DNA from: Chlorophyllum brunneum | Lineage: Eukaryota; Basidiomycota; Agaricomycetes; Agaricales; Agaricaceae | Length of the DNA: 64,000 bases | Assembly (NCBI GenBank): GCA_963576785.1 | Contig: OY756145.1 | Location: 2,108,001-2,172,000, forward strand | Reading direction: 5' to 3' | Shown: positions 37,556-49,287 of the stretch, piece after piece | How the letters are laid out: every line of letters begins with the position of its first letter | How positions within the stretch are numbered: the first letter of the stretch is position 1 | Notes under the pieces: model-generated | Told to the model about the DNA's origin: nothing | Database searches by the model: none | Seen by the model: the letters and a program-made list of their open reading frames with translations, nothing else | Program-made: the position numbers and the translations under genes

Positions 37556-37931
37556 TTAATAACAACAGCGTCGTCGACATCATAGATCATCTTGTCACGT
37601 ACCACCATCACACCGTCATTCTGGAAGTCTACCAAGAATCACAATCAGGCGCCATGGCACGTCAGGCTTTCAGGTGATAAGAATACATGTCATTAGTCGT
37701 CGACACCTTCAAGCCCACCTCATACCCGCGATATTCCCAACGTGTCACCTGGGTACCCTCTCATATGACCATCGCCTAGATCGCGCTTCTCTCTCACCAT
37801 CTCGCAATTTATACTGCCCGGAATATCCGCTGCGGCCCGTGTGTTCAACTCCTGGTGTCGGGATACGGGCAAAGTGACTCCACGTAAGGCAGAATTTCCG
37901 CCGAGCCATGGGTCATGTATATAAGTAGGAT
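37556..37931. promoter_or_regulatory. Divergent intergenic region VPS25 / GH35
   Basis: 376 bp between divergent starts. It holds a clear TATA box for the GH35 gene at its right end; nothing distinctive for VPS25. Confidence 0.4.
37918..37925 (+). promoter_or_regulatory. TATA box of the GH35 gene
   Basis: TATATAAG at 37918-37925. With transcription usually starting about 30 bp downstream, the ATG at 37932 would be too close, which favours the next in-frame ATG at 37959. Confidence 0.55.
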
Positions 37932-37958
37932 ATGCTCAATGAGCATCTTCGTAAAAAG

Positions 37959-40900
37959 ATGCTCGCACTTCTGTTGAGTACCGTGTGGCTGGCACTCTCT
38001 TGCGCCTCCACTAGTCTTGTACCAAGAGACTCAACTGGCCTTACGGATGCGGTGACCTGGGACCCTCACTCCCTCTTCATTCAAGGACAACGTACTTTCA
38101 TTCTTTCGGCGGAATTTCACCCATGGAGATTACCCGGGAATCCTGACCTATGGGCGGACATTTTCCAGAAGATCAAGGCCAACGGGTTCAACACTGTCTC
38201 GTTCTATGTTAATTGGGCCTTGCATTATCCAACCCGCGACACAAACAACGGGCAAGGGGATTTTGAAGCGGGAACTTATCGAGATATACAGCGATTCATT
38301 GACGAGGCCAAGAAAGCAGGATTATGGATGATTGCAAGGTGAAATACCTCTCCGCCCCCATTGTACGTTTCCTTCTGACTTTATGATAGACCTGGACCAT
38401 ATATCAGTGAGCTGGGCCTCTGCGAGGCAACCAACTTCGCTCAAGCTGATAACTGGATCACAGACGGTGAAACTACTGGTGGTGGGTTCCCCGGTTGGGT
38501 CGGGAATGTCGCTGGTAGTCTGAGGACCAATAATCCGAGTTATCAACAAGGTTAGCGCAGCGGCTTGATCTCTCGCGTTTATCTGATCCCCACAATAGCT
38601 TGGACACCTTACATGACGGCAATTTCGAAGATAATCGCGAGGAATCAGATCACTAATGGAGGGCCCAGTGCGTACTAGAACATCAGTTCGAATGAAACAA
38701 AATCTGATCGGGAGGCGCACATATAGTCATCCTCGTTCAAGCCGAGAACGAGTTTAGTGCCAGTCAGGCCCATAACATATACATGCAGGCCATTATCGAT
38801 ACCTACCGCACAAATGGGATCGTTGTTCGTGAGTAACCCACGAAAGCACTGTCTGTATTCGTTAATCTGTAAAAAATCCGCAAGCGATCATACATAACGA
38901 CCAGCACGCTGGTCAAGCAGGAAATTTCTCACCAGATTTACCGGGGACACATGTCGATATTTACTGGTTTGTGTATCCCTCCAGCTCCTTGGTGGTACTG
39001 ATGACCACTCTTCTAGTGGCGATTCATACCCCCAAGGATCGAGCAGATGGTCACAAGTTCAGTCAATCTACTATTCTGCTCACAAAGCGGTAGCGCCCAG
39101 TGGCCCTCTCTGTTTAGCCGAGGTCAGTATTTGAGGCTGCACGACGACAGAACATGGGCTGAGAGGAGTAATAGTTTGGTGGCGGATTCTTACTCAACTG
39201 GGGCGCAGTGGCCAACCGTGGTGGCACTGGATACGAGAAATTCAGTAAGACTTTTATCCCCATAATTTCGGGCTTTCAATGACATGATTTCAGCCAATGA
39301 CCTCACAAATGCAATGTATGGTAAGACATTATCAGTATTAGATAGATTTGTCGTCCTGAGAGAAACTAGAAAACGTTTTCTACAAGGAGAACTAGTAAGC
39401 TCGCAATTACCTTCCCATTCATCAATTGGTTAACGACAGGAAGTGCTCAAAAAACGACCATACTAAGTCGGTACTCTACTCTGTTTCAGTCTCGCTTGCC
39501 GCTGACGGATTGTCCTCATAGACATTTATAGTACGAGCTTTCCCATCTGCTAGATTTTTGCTGATGAAGCATTGCAGTGCTTTTCGGGGGAACGAACTGG
39601 GGACAGACCCTTGAACCGACCGTTTATTCATCTTATGACTACGGAGGAGGTATCAATGAAAACAGGATTGCAACATCAAAGATGAACGAGATGAGGCTTC
39701 AGGGCCTCTTCCTTCGCGTGTCTCGCGATTTACTTGGTGCAGATCTCATCGCCAATGGAACGAACTATACGACTTCATCGCTTATTCACACTGCCGAACT
39801 GCGTAACTCTGTCACTGGGGCAGCATTTTATTTCGTTCGGCACGATGATTCAACGTGAGAGCCATGCCTTCCTTTGAGCCCACTGAGCCTGATATTTTTA
39901 CAGGTCCACCGCATTGTCTACCACTCGGTTGACAGTCCATACTTCAGCTGGAACGTTGCTTGTTCCTAAGACCGGAGCAATCACCCTGAATGGTCGGGAG
40001 GCCAAATTCTTGGTCGCGGACTATGTTTTTGGTCACACGAAGACGAAGATATTGTATTCCACTGCTGAGTGAGTGGTTCGCCAGGGAATAGACACTCCGC
40101 TGCAAACTCACACTCCCTTAAAGGATACTCACCTGGACAACGTACGTAACTGATATGTTCGCTCCTTAGCATCACTAATGTCCATCCTTTAGCATCGACG
40201 GTGTGGACTATCTCCTGCTATACGCACAGAATAGTCAAGTAGGGGAGACAGTGTTCCCCTTCCCTTCCGCCCCGACGGTTTCTGCGTCCCCCGGCGTCTC
40301 TTCCACCTTTACAGGTGGTTTATTGACCCTTCACTACACTTTGAGTGGTATCCAAACCGTATCGATCTCCTTTGGAAGCAACAAGGTCAACCTACTACTC
40401 ATGGATAAAGCCATCGCCAATACCTGGCATGCTCCTATCATTGCTCAGAGTGGGACGTTCGGAAACTTCTTTTCTATCGGGACCAACTCTACAGCCCTCG
40501 TGGGGGGCCCGTATGTGCTCAGGAACGCAAGCATCTCTGGAAACACATTGTCCATGGTGAGCCGGTAGCTCCTTCAAGTAGTCGCTACTTGGTCGCTAAC
40601 ACTTATGCGGTAGTTTGGCGATCTGAATGGCACGACAACGATTGAATTTATTGCCCCGGCAACAGTAACTGCTCTGAGTTGGAATGGAATCGCTCGAAGT
40701 GTCAGTAAAACATCTCATGGAACCCTGAGTGCAGCGGTCAGCGGAGCTGGTTCTACACCAGCCCTTCCTGTATTGCAGAATTGGAAAGTAATGGGAAGGT
40801 ATGCAAATACATATCACTAACGTTAAACTTTTCCTGACTGCAGTAGCCTGCCTGAGGTTGACCCAGACTTTGATGATTCAAGCTTCGTCACCGCGAGTCT

Positions 40901-42274
40901 TACGAAGACAAACGTATGCATAGTGCCGGAACTCCTTGAAATATCCCACTCACGTGGGCATATAGTACACTAATTTGCCACCCCTGGCCGGAACTCAAGT
41001 ACTCTATTCCCAACAGTATGGGTGAGTTGTGAGGCCCACTTTTCCAACTTTATCCTCCCACTCAGTTTTAGATTTTATGGAGGAAATCTTATTTTCCGCG
41101 GGCATTTCACGGCTAGTGGGCAGGAGACAGAAATAGTCATCACTGTGCAGTTCGGGTTTGCAGGAGGCTATTCTGCTTGGTTCAATGGCGTATTTTTGGG
41201 CTCTGCGCAAGGGAGTCCTTCTGTCAGCATGACTACGAATACTTGGACTATACCTAGTGGCTCCTTACGTATCGGCCAGGATAACGTGTTTGTTATTATC
41301 CAAGGTTTGTGTCGTTGCTCCACGTTTGCCCATACCATTGTTGAGCGTCGATTTAGATCATATGGGGTATGACCAACGTTCTCTGTGATGATGGTGCTGA
41401 CTACGATGTCAATTTCGTCTAGAATTGTTGAAACAAGTAGTAAGTTTAACCCTAATCACTCAGCTCCTAGCTCTGTTCACTCCGTTACTAGCAAACGGTG
41501 GCAAAGAACCTCGGGGCATTCGAGGATACTCTATCAAGGGAGGGAGTACAACTTTCAGGTTGTGGAAACTACAAGGCAATCAGGTACTGCCTACATGATG
41601 TTTTAGGAACAAGCTAATATTGTTAATGTCGTCAGGGCGGCGCTGGAAGTAATCCTGATACGTTCCGAGGCTACCTTAATGAAGGCGGGTTATATGCAGA
41701 AAGAGTTGGGGCCCATCTCCCAGGTTTCCCGGATTCCGCCTGGGCCAGCGCAAGTCCCGTCGATGACGGTATCTCTGGTGCTGGTGTCAACTTTTACCGG
41801 ACATCTTTTGACTTGGTAAGGCCCTATTTAGTATTGGGTTGAGAGAGGGCTAACAACGGAACCGAAGGATATTCCGGACGGTATTGATATGCCCGTACGA
41901 CTGTCGATAACACCTAGTGCCATTTCATCAAATTTCCGTGTCCAAGTCTACCTGAACGGCTGGCAAATTGGCAAGTACATCAATAACATCGGGTGAGCTA
42001 CCCCAATCATGTAGCATTCGAGGATTGCTCACATTCCTGGCGAAGGCCTCAAACACTTTATGTCTTGCCTGCGGGGATCTTGAGAAGGCGCTCGACCAAC
42101 ACCCTCGCCCTCTCGTTGTGGTCTCTTGACGGGTCGGGAGCTAAATTGGCTGGTTTACAGCTCATTTCAGACGGTACTTTTTCAACGTCTTTGCAGTTCC
42201 AGGATTATGTGACGCCCGACTTTGCGGAGCAACGCAGCCAGCGGCCCCCTCCAATGACCGTGCCTCCCATGTAA
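37959..42274 (+). CDS. Secreted beta-galactosidase, GH35
   Basis: Hydrolyses terminal beta-galactosides outside the cell. ATG 37959 opens the signal peptide [18 protein letters not shown]; the in-frame ATG at 37932 is less likely given the TATA box. GH35 blocks: [57 protein letters not shown], the acid/base Glu in [25 protein letters not shown] and a second Glu in [36 protein letters not shown] then TNWGQ forms only if three short introns are removed (39405-39576). Downstream are the beta-rich domains ([60 protein letters not shown]); the end is [12 protein letters not shown] at 42272. About 20 introns, roughly 1,000 residues. Every joint I tested kept frame, so it looks intact. Confidence 0.9.
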
Positions 42275-42357
42275 CCAAGATGATCGAAAAGCAATGCCTA
42301 TGTACTACAGATAAGTCACTAGATAAATAAATCAAAGAGTATCTGGTGCTCGAAGGT

Positions 42358-44115
42358 TCAATCCTCCTCGGAGCTCTGGTCGCCTAAGAAGGCCGAGATA
42401 CTTTGCGCGGCATTCATCTGGACCCGAGTGTGAAGAGTTCTTGGTCTTCCACAATGAAGTTGAAACATACCTTTCTTCTTCTTGGTTTGGGATCTTCGTC
42501 TTCGTCTTCATCTTCGTCTTCTTCCACTCCATTTGTCTCATGGGGTTCCTCTCCTCTGCTTCGACGTCCGGACTTCATTATGGCTTTTTCAAACTCCTGA
42601 ACATCCTCTGGGAACAGATTCAATACATAGATATGAGATTAACCATGAACACTCACGCAGTTCTTGTGCAAGCTCGCGTTTTTGTTTTATAGCTTTTGCT
42701 TGCTCGAGGCTCATCCTGCCTGTCATTCCTAGGTCATGAAGGATTTCTTTGAGTACTCTGATCTGCTGCGATGATGTATCGAGTCCTTGAAACACTTTCG
42801 ACCAGACTTTGCGAATACCACAAGCCAGAACCAAGGACTAGAGTAGAAAACGTTGTAAATCGGGGAAGGTGTGTTGTACCGGGCATGGCGTACTTTAAGC
42901 TTTTTCACTGTCTCCTCATCTTTGCTCGGGGTTTCTGTCTTCTTGTTTTTGGTGTTGCTCTTCTTCTCGCTCTGTTTCTTTGTACTGCTACCATCCTAAA
43001 CCCTAAGTTAGCCAACTAACCAAAACGAATCCGGAATTAGGTCACTTTTTTGCCTTTTGATTCCCGTTTTTTCTTGGGTGGTTCATCAATAAGAACGGAA
43101 AGTTCTGATTCGCTCTTATATCCAGCCTAAGATGTTTAAACCCAGCTTGAACTAGTAGATATCAGTTCTCACTTTGCCTTCTTCCTGTATGCCCTGCGAC
43201 ATCACTGGTTGTTCATTCGTGGGCTCCGACATGACAACGTCAACTTCAGCAGGCTCTGCTTTAGTTATGTGCGACTTGGGCTTAGCTGCCTCTTCCTCCG
43301 CCGAGTCTTCCGCGTCTTCGACGGGTACAGGCGCTGCTTTTCTGCGTGAGATTGACAACTTCTTGGATGTCGAAGTCTGTGCCTGGTTGTAGGCCTGTCA
43401 TGATAATAGCCCAATTGTCGTGCATGGTTAAAAGTACCTCATCATCCCCGCTGTCCTCGCCGGCAGCTGCATTTTTGTCCTGAACAGGGAGGTTGAGTAC
43501 GGAGGGCCAGAGGGATAATGATATACAAACTGGTGGTAGTGAGGTCTCCTGTTTGGTAGTCTTGCCTTTCCCTTTCGTTTTCCTCTGTATTCCAAGTCAC
43601 TAAAATAGAATAACATGCGTATATTCTGCATACTTCAACGTCCGCGTCGCCTTTCTTTTTGGCAACGCGGGGTTTCTTTGTAGGAGTGCCTCCAGTAGCA
43701 GGGTTGGCGGTTCGTTTATTGCCTTTGGATGTGCTCTTTCCAGATTTTCTTGTGGAGGATATATCATTTTGAGTATCTTCTGCCTTATTCGGACCCACAT
43801 CCGCCTGAGAAACAGTGAGATTGCATACAAGGACAAGGCCGAACGGTCCAACTAACCATAGTTGTTGCAATGGCCTCCTTCACTGCATTCCTAAGCTCTA
43901 GTGAGTCCAAGTCCCCTTCCTCGAGTTCTAACTCGCTCTCTATTTCTCTGCGTAGCAATTTCGGCGTCAGGGTACTGTAGGGTTTAATGGGAATATTAGA
44001 GCTCTTCGTCGATAGAACTCCCGTATCACGCTTACTGGAGTTTACCTTTCTTCTTCGCTTCCAGCACACGATTGCGCGCTAGCTCCTTGACATGGTCGGC
44101 ACTGGGAAGGGCCAT
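42358..44115 (-). CDS. HIRIP3/CHZ1-like histone chaperone with DEK_C-type N-terminus
   Basis: The start at 44115 reads MALPSADHVKELARNRVLEA, then via a GTAAGC donor KKKGKLHTLTPKLLRREIES and LELEEGDLDSLELRNAVKEA, a DEK C-terminal-like helical domain. The middle is low-complexity, Lys/Ser/Glu-rich and nuclear-like. The C-terminal third is LKSLVLACGIRKVWSKVFQG, then ILHDLGMTGRMSLEQAKAIK and QKRELAQEL, and DVQEFEKAIMKSGRRSR. This matches the HIRIP3 C-terminus (LGM.G..SL..C+ALKEQRE..EV), the histone H2A-binding CHZ region. It ends in an acidic run, then AAQSISAFLGDQSSEED; TGA at 42358-42360. About 420 residues with several introns. Predicted nuclear; histone binding is inferred from the motif. Confidence 0.75.
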
Positions 44116-45310
44116 GGCTCGACAATGATGTAAAGGAAGAGTGCAAGAGTATGGATAGGTCCGAGAGTGGATTCTGGACACCACGTGAGAGTACGCGTCA
44201 ATCACGTCGAGTTGGTGGATGACATCACGCGTTTTCGTGCCGTTGTCATTTGCATAAACAGAGATCCAACTCTGTGCAGGTGTACCTGGTTTATGCTCAA
44301 ACGTCTCTTGACAATGTGACTAGGAGTCTCCCTGATACCAAGCATTACGTAACAAGCACATAAACCTAATTCCGAGCCTTTTATTTAAGCAAGCTGTATA
44401 TGGTCCCGGCTTGGCGAGGACGAGAAAACAAAAAGACCATGACACTGGCAGATCGACACCCACTAACGACGTCTTGAAGAGATGTCAGTTTTGTGACCTG
44501 TGAAGCCCTTCAAACATGTACCCACTAATTGAAGAATCAACCACTGAGCTAACGCATCACAACCGAGAGTGGTTCATTAAAGTTCGGACTGATCGGAAGG
44601 GGTACACACCCGTTTCAGAATACACTGGGGTTAGTTGGTATTTCTGATTTTTCCCTCATTGCGTGATGGAATTTCTGCTTCTCGGGCGGGATACCATCTG
44701 GAGTTTCGTCACTGCGCTCTGCGGCCGGAAACTTTGTTCTGATCTCCTCCATTGTATCCCAGCACCCCGCTATCGACCCCATCCACTGGACCTAAGGCGG
44801 CATTGGCTTAGGATCAAGCTGGGTTATCGCCCTTATAGGGCCTGAAGCTGGCCTCGAGGCGGCCAGAAAGAGTTTAACCATGATTCGACCTCGAGTATAG
44901 GGGCATATGACCGACTCTGAGGAAAATTTGATACGCGATCGAGGTAAATAAACGGACAGGGTCGGCGCATTCATTGTGGCTCGAAAAGAAGATTGATCCT
45001 GAGCAGCTAGACCCTCCACACCAGCCTGAGCTTCGAACTAAGGGATCCAAAAATGCTTCTGGCGTAAATTTTTGGGGAGGTAATTCCAGGGTTATCGGGC
45101 ATCAGTGACTAGCGGCTACGTTTACAACCGGAACACCCCTCGGTATGTGTAGCTATTCGGAATGACGTTGATTTCAGTAGACGTCATAGTGGTGGTGGTT
45201 GGGAGACAAGGTGCAAATCGGCCTTATGTTGATCAAGCGCTAGATAAAGAGCTTATCCCCGTTCACATGTTCTGCAGTAAAACAACCAATCCACCCATGA
45301 GGCTACTCGT
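44116..45310. other. 1.2-kb intergenic region, no gene recognised
   Basis: Upstream region of the HIRIP3-like gene and 3' flank of the WLM gene. Short frames (such as 44663-44845) have no domain. A tRNA-like stretch on the minus strand near 44540 was examined and rejected. Confidence 0.4.
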
Positions 45311-46415
45311 TTATGGTATTGTCGATTCATCCGGACTGGATGTCGGCACATATTTACCAGTTCCACAGCTCGATTCTAAATCTTCCTCCTCTGTCCGCAG
45401 TCGACTCATGGTTGCCTCTAGCATTCTCCTACGCATATCTTCCCTAGACTCGCCAGCGATTGGAGCAGATGAGGAACTTCCACCAAGGACGTAAGCTTGT
45501 GCCTCGGCTTCAAGTTCCGATGAGGCCGGTTGGTATGTTCCGTATGGATCTGCGGAAGGTGATAGGGTATGCGTTCCTGCCGCTCGGGCTCGTTCAAATT
45601 CGACGACTTGGCGGTTAAGTTTCGAATTTAGTTGTTTGAACTAGAGAGGAAGCATCAGCAGTTGTGTGGCTGAAAAGGCGAGGTGAGAACGTACATTCTC
45701 GTCGTGGTCACTCCATTCATTGTGTGTTAGTTCATGACAGAGGACTCTCCGTATTTCACTGTAGAGCCTGAATCCATCATACTGGTTTGTGCGTATGCGG
45801 AGCTTAATCTGTTGGCCAGCATTCACGTTCAAGCCGAGTAGACCTGGTTGTTCGTGTGGAGCGAGTTCGGTTAACAAGCCGACAGAAAACATGTGTTCCT
45901 GCATGACATGAAGGATTGCGGGGTCATTAGCGAGTTTATCAAGTATAGTCTGGGCGGAAGATGGGTTGGGGAGATGGGGTAGCGGTGCAATCTTGTGAAA
46001 ACGGTATTGAGAAGATGTGGATGAAGATGGGCCAGTCGATCTAAGCTGGCTAAAGGTCAATATATATGTTGGTGATTATGGCGAGATGACGTACTTTGAC
46101 TTGTGGTTTAAGCGCCCGTTCGCGGATGATTCGTTCCCTCTTTGCACGTTCGTCCTCGGCGGCTTTGATTCCACCAACCTCTTCGGCAGTAGAGCCCAGC
46201 ATCTGTATCTTTATGCCGTCTTTGAAACCTGCTTGTGCGAGGGTTGTGTCGTCATTGGCTGTTTTCTTGCCCTTCCAGAGCAGCTTCTGCATGGAAGGAG
46301 GCACTGACGTGAGCTGCTGGAGCTGGACATGGAGGGCAGCGAGGGTAGATGAGGGGTCGAGAGACAGAGGGAATGCGTGGCCGCGATGGGTGACGGTGAT
46401 GGATATCGCAGGCAT
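45311..46415 (-). CDS. Ubiquitin-like + WLM domain metalloprotease (Wss1-related)
   Basis: The start at 46415 opens a ubiquitin-like domain: MPAISITVTHRGHAFPLSLD, LHVQLQQLTSVPPSMQKLLW, KGKKTANDDTTLAQAGFKDG and IKIQMLGSTAEEVG. After an intron the WLM domain reads YRFHKIAPLPHLPNPSSAQT, LANDPAILHVMQEHMFSVGL then LTELAP, and the zinc-binding active site VLCHELTHNEWSDHDENF. A C-terminal helical region FKQLNSKLNRQVVEFERARA follows and the protein ends SSPDESTIP; TAA at 45311-45313. About 320 residues, three exons. WLM proteases of the Wss1/SPRTN group cleave DNA-protein crosslinks; this branch carries the ubiquitin-like module in cis. The HELTH motif is intact. Divergent from the SHE3-like gene, 95 bp apart. 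Confidence 0.85.
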
Positions 46416-46510
46416 GGTGAGTAAGGCTGAGGGTGTGACGGACGGGTTGCGAGGCACGTGATGGGATGGGTCAGGGCGGTATTGGGAGGGCGGGTTGTGG
46501 ACAGCGGTGG
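46416..46510. promoter_or_regulatory. Very short divergent promoter, WLM / SHE3-like
   Basis: Only 95 bp lie between the two start codons, so the 5' UTRs and core promoters must overlap. G-rich sequence, no TATA box. Confidence 0.45.
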
Positions 46511-48382
46511 ATGTCGTCCAGTCGCACCGGATCCCCACACAGACTGCCCCCACGTGACCGGCCCCCGTCGCGGTCGTCTGTGCGGTCGCACTCGCCGTCG
46601 TACTCAGCCGACGACCCAGGTAGGCACACCCACTTAGCCGAAGAGCCCGCTAACACCATCACCAGTCCACGTAAGAAACCAAATATCCACCCTCAGACAC
46701 TCCATCAGACATCAACAGGCCCAGCTTCACTCCCTCGAAAATATCATCCGCGCTGGCCCCCGCCCCATGTCCATGTCCCCGGACGACCTCCCCTCTCCTC
46801 CCACCGCAAAGGCCAGGCGCCGTTCATCCTACGATGTCCTCCAGGGCATCGCTGGCCCTGACTCCAACCTCCCCCTTCCAAAACGCGGCGACGACTCCAC
46901 CGACCCCAATGGCACCGATGTGATACGAGAAGGAATACCCACCTCCTTTGCTACCCCCGGCCTATCAGCCCTCAGACGTCCTTCCAGCCCCACCCGCTCA
47001 CTAAGTCGTACGTCAATTTCCTCCCCACCCACCCGCACAATCTTATATCAAGTTTCTCTTCCATCTGTGTAATCATATTCGTGACTGACAGGCATTCCGG
47101 TCGCTGCTGTAGGTATGTGTCCCATTTTTTCCTATTTTTTTCTACCTGATCCGATCATTTGCATCCTATCTGACAGGCAACGCAAAAGCGTTGGCTGACG
47201 ACGGCCAGATCATCACCCCCGTCCGTCAACAGGCACCTCCACCCATCCACAAATCCCACTCCGCAACCGACCTGTCCGGCATCCCAGGTATAACCTCTAC
47301 CGCTGGTCCCGACTCTTCCTTTTCCTCTCTCGCACCCCCATCACCATCACTACATCCAATCACGTCCTCCACTTCACTAAACCCACCACCCCCTTCGCCA
47401 AGGAGACTTTCTTCAACACCTGGCGGTACAACCAAGGTCCTGGCGGATTTGCAAGCCGGCGTTATCAATGCGCGGAATGCGCTCGAGAATACCAAGAGCC
47501 AACTCAGGCTTTCACAGAGGACGGTGGCCAGTTTAACGAGGAAGGTTGAAGATTTGAAGGAGGTTGAGGAGCGCCTGAGAATTGAGAACGAGGGCTTGAA
47601 TAATGTTGTTGCGAGGAAGGAGAGACTGCTACAAGAAGTATCCTTCTTGCCCCGTCTACCTAGATGTCCTCTGACCCAGAACCCAATATAGGTCCTTGAG
47701 CGGGCGAGAAAGGCAGAAGCGGAGGCCACCACACTGAAACAGCAGCTCAAACAAGAGACGTCGACATCCAAAAAAACCATTCGGGAGATGGAGGCCCAGC
47801 TCTCCGAATCAACAACGCTCTCGAAGAAATCAGAGAGGGAATACATCACATTACGTGATAGTATCAAAGGCATGGTCGAATCGTGGAAGCATGATACCGA
47901 CGCACTCAGAGCGGAGATGAAGAAGCGCGAAGAGAGGTGTAAGAGGGAGGTGGATGGTGTTGGGAAGAAGTATAGAGATTTAGTGCAGAATGTGAAGGAG
48001 AGGGAGAAGATTTGGGAGGAGGAATTCAAGAGGTTGAGGGAGAATGATAGGAAGATGCAGAAAGAAGTTGAGGAGGTTTGGAGCGCCGAGATTAAACGCT
48101 TGGAGGATGAAGTTGGGAAGAGTGGTAGTCGGTGCGAGAAGGCTTCAAGGACGGCCGAGTGAGTTTGATGCTTCCGTCGCGAGAAACCATTTGACTGAGT
48201 CTTCGTAAATTTACAGCGATCTCGCGCTCGAGCTGGCAATTTTGAAGAAACGGATGAAGAGTGTTCGTATACCCAGGGCTGATGGTCAACGACAGGAAGA
48301 CGGTTCTACGTCGCTAGACACGGATTCGACTACAAATACAGCTGCAAGTAATTCAGCGCAGCAGGAGAATGTGCCACCTTGA
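46511..48382 (+). CDS. Long coiled-coil protein, SHE3-family-like
   Basis: ATG 46511 opens MSSSRTGSPHRLPPRDRPPS, a Ser/Arg/Pro-rich start. After an intron come HSIRHQQAQLHSLENIIRAG and DDLPSPPTAKARRRSSYDVL, then a Pro/Ser linker. From about 47440 a continuous coiled coil begins: KVLADLQAGVINARNALENT, KSQLRLSQRTVASLTRKVED, RIENEGLNNVVARKERLLQE and on to DLALELAILKKRM. It ends SAQQENVPP; TGA at 48380. About 520 residues in six or more exons. The coiled coil resembles basidiomycete proteins annotated as SWI5-dependent HO expression protein 3, an mRNA-transport adaptor in yeast; that assignment is from memory of the motif and is tentative. An antisense 337-codon frame over this gene is a shadow. 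Confidence 0.7.
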
Positions 48383-49287
48383 TTTATGCGTTTGACATTT
48401 TCATGCATTGGTTTGTGATCATCGTGGACTTCTTTTTCTCTATATACCACTATGCACTCTGCGCATTTCCACTCCATGTTCAACTCACACACATACATTT
48501 CGTCGTTGCTTTCTGATCTCTTGATTAGTAATTACTATTACTACTACTCGGTTGGAATGATACCACCTTTTATTATTTAGTATCTACCCGCCTGGTATTT
48601 TCTTACGACTGTAATGAGACATATTTTTTTCGGCTGCTGTAGCATCACATGTGGAAACTAGTCAACGTAGCGGCCCCGAAGAGATCGAAACACTCGTAAT
48701 ATAACCTTTATCCGTCCCCCAGAGCTCCTCATTCTCAGTAACAGAGGTATACCCAACCCTGGAATAAGAGTGCTTCTGGAATAAGAAGTCTATTGTCGGC
48801 GTTGGGACGTCAGATAGCGTTTCGGATCTCCCTGTAGTACACTGTCTGGGAGTTGGAAGCTTAGAGGATGGGACGGTGCCGAAAGTGACGCATCTGATGT
48901 GTTATGTAGGAATATGGGGCAGAAAAAACATCAGAACAATCGTCGCCGTGGTTGCTTACGATACGAAATGCCCGGCATTACTAGATCAATCTCACAACTA
49001 CCTTACCCTTAAGTTTGACGTCGAAGTTTTGCAGATAGATGGATGAGAAACTGTATGTCCAACGCGGGTGTAGTAGCTTGGAAAACAACGATCCGGGACC
49101 GGCACGCCACATAGCCGCTGGACGAGAAGGGAATAGGCTCGGAAGTCAGTGCCAGCTCGAATATCATGCTCATCCTGAGGTTCCGACACCATGTGTTCGC
49201 CTATTTAAATCTCTCTTCTTCTTCTTCACATACCTCTCTCTTTACCTCCCCCACACTCACGCTGCCGTTTCCTCCCGCTCAACCCAG
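48383..49287. other. 0.9-kb intergenic region with NMO promoter
   Basis: 3' flank of the SHE3-like gene and promoter of the nitronate monooxygenase gene. A short TACTAT/TACTAC microsatellite lies at 48530-48550. No other gene seen. Confidence 0.4.
49202..49209 (+). promoter_or_regulatory. TATA-like box and CT-rich initiator of the NMO gene
   Basis: TATTTAAA at about 49202-49209, followed by a long pyrimidine tract (49211-49275) and the ATG at 49288. A TATA box plus a CT-rich start region is common in strongly expressed basidiomycete genes. Confidence 0.45.

Noticed and set aside
44500..44590. tRNA-like A box (TTAGCTCAGTGG) on the minus strand
   Set aside because: The D stem does not close, the B box is poor, and the only near-complementary ends are in the wrong register to the A box.
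47226..48239. 337-codon minus-strand frame
   Set aside because: Antisense shadow of the coiled-coil exons of the SHE3-like gene; no domain and biased Ser/Phe composition.
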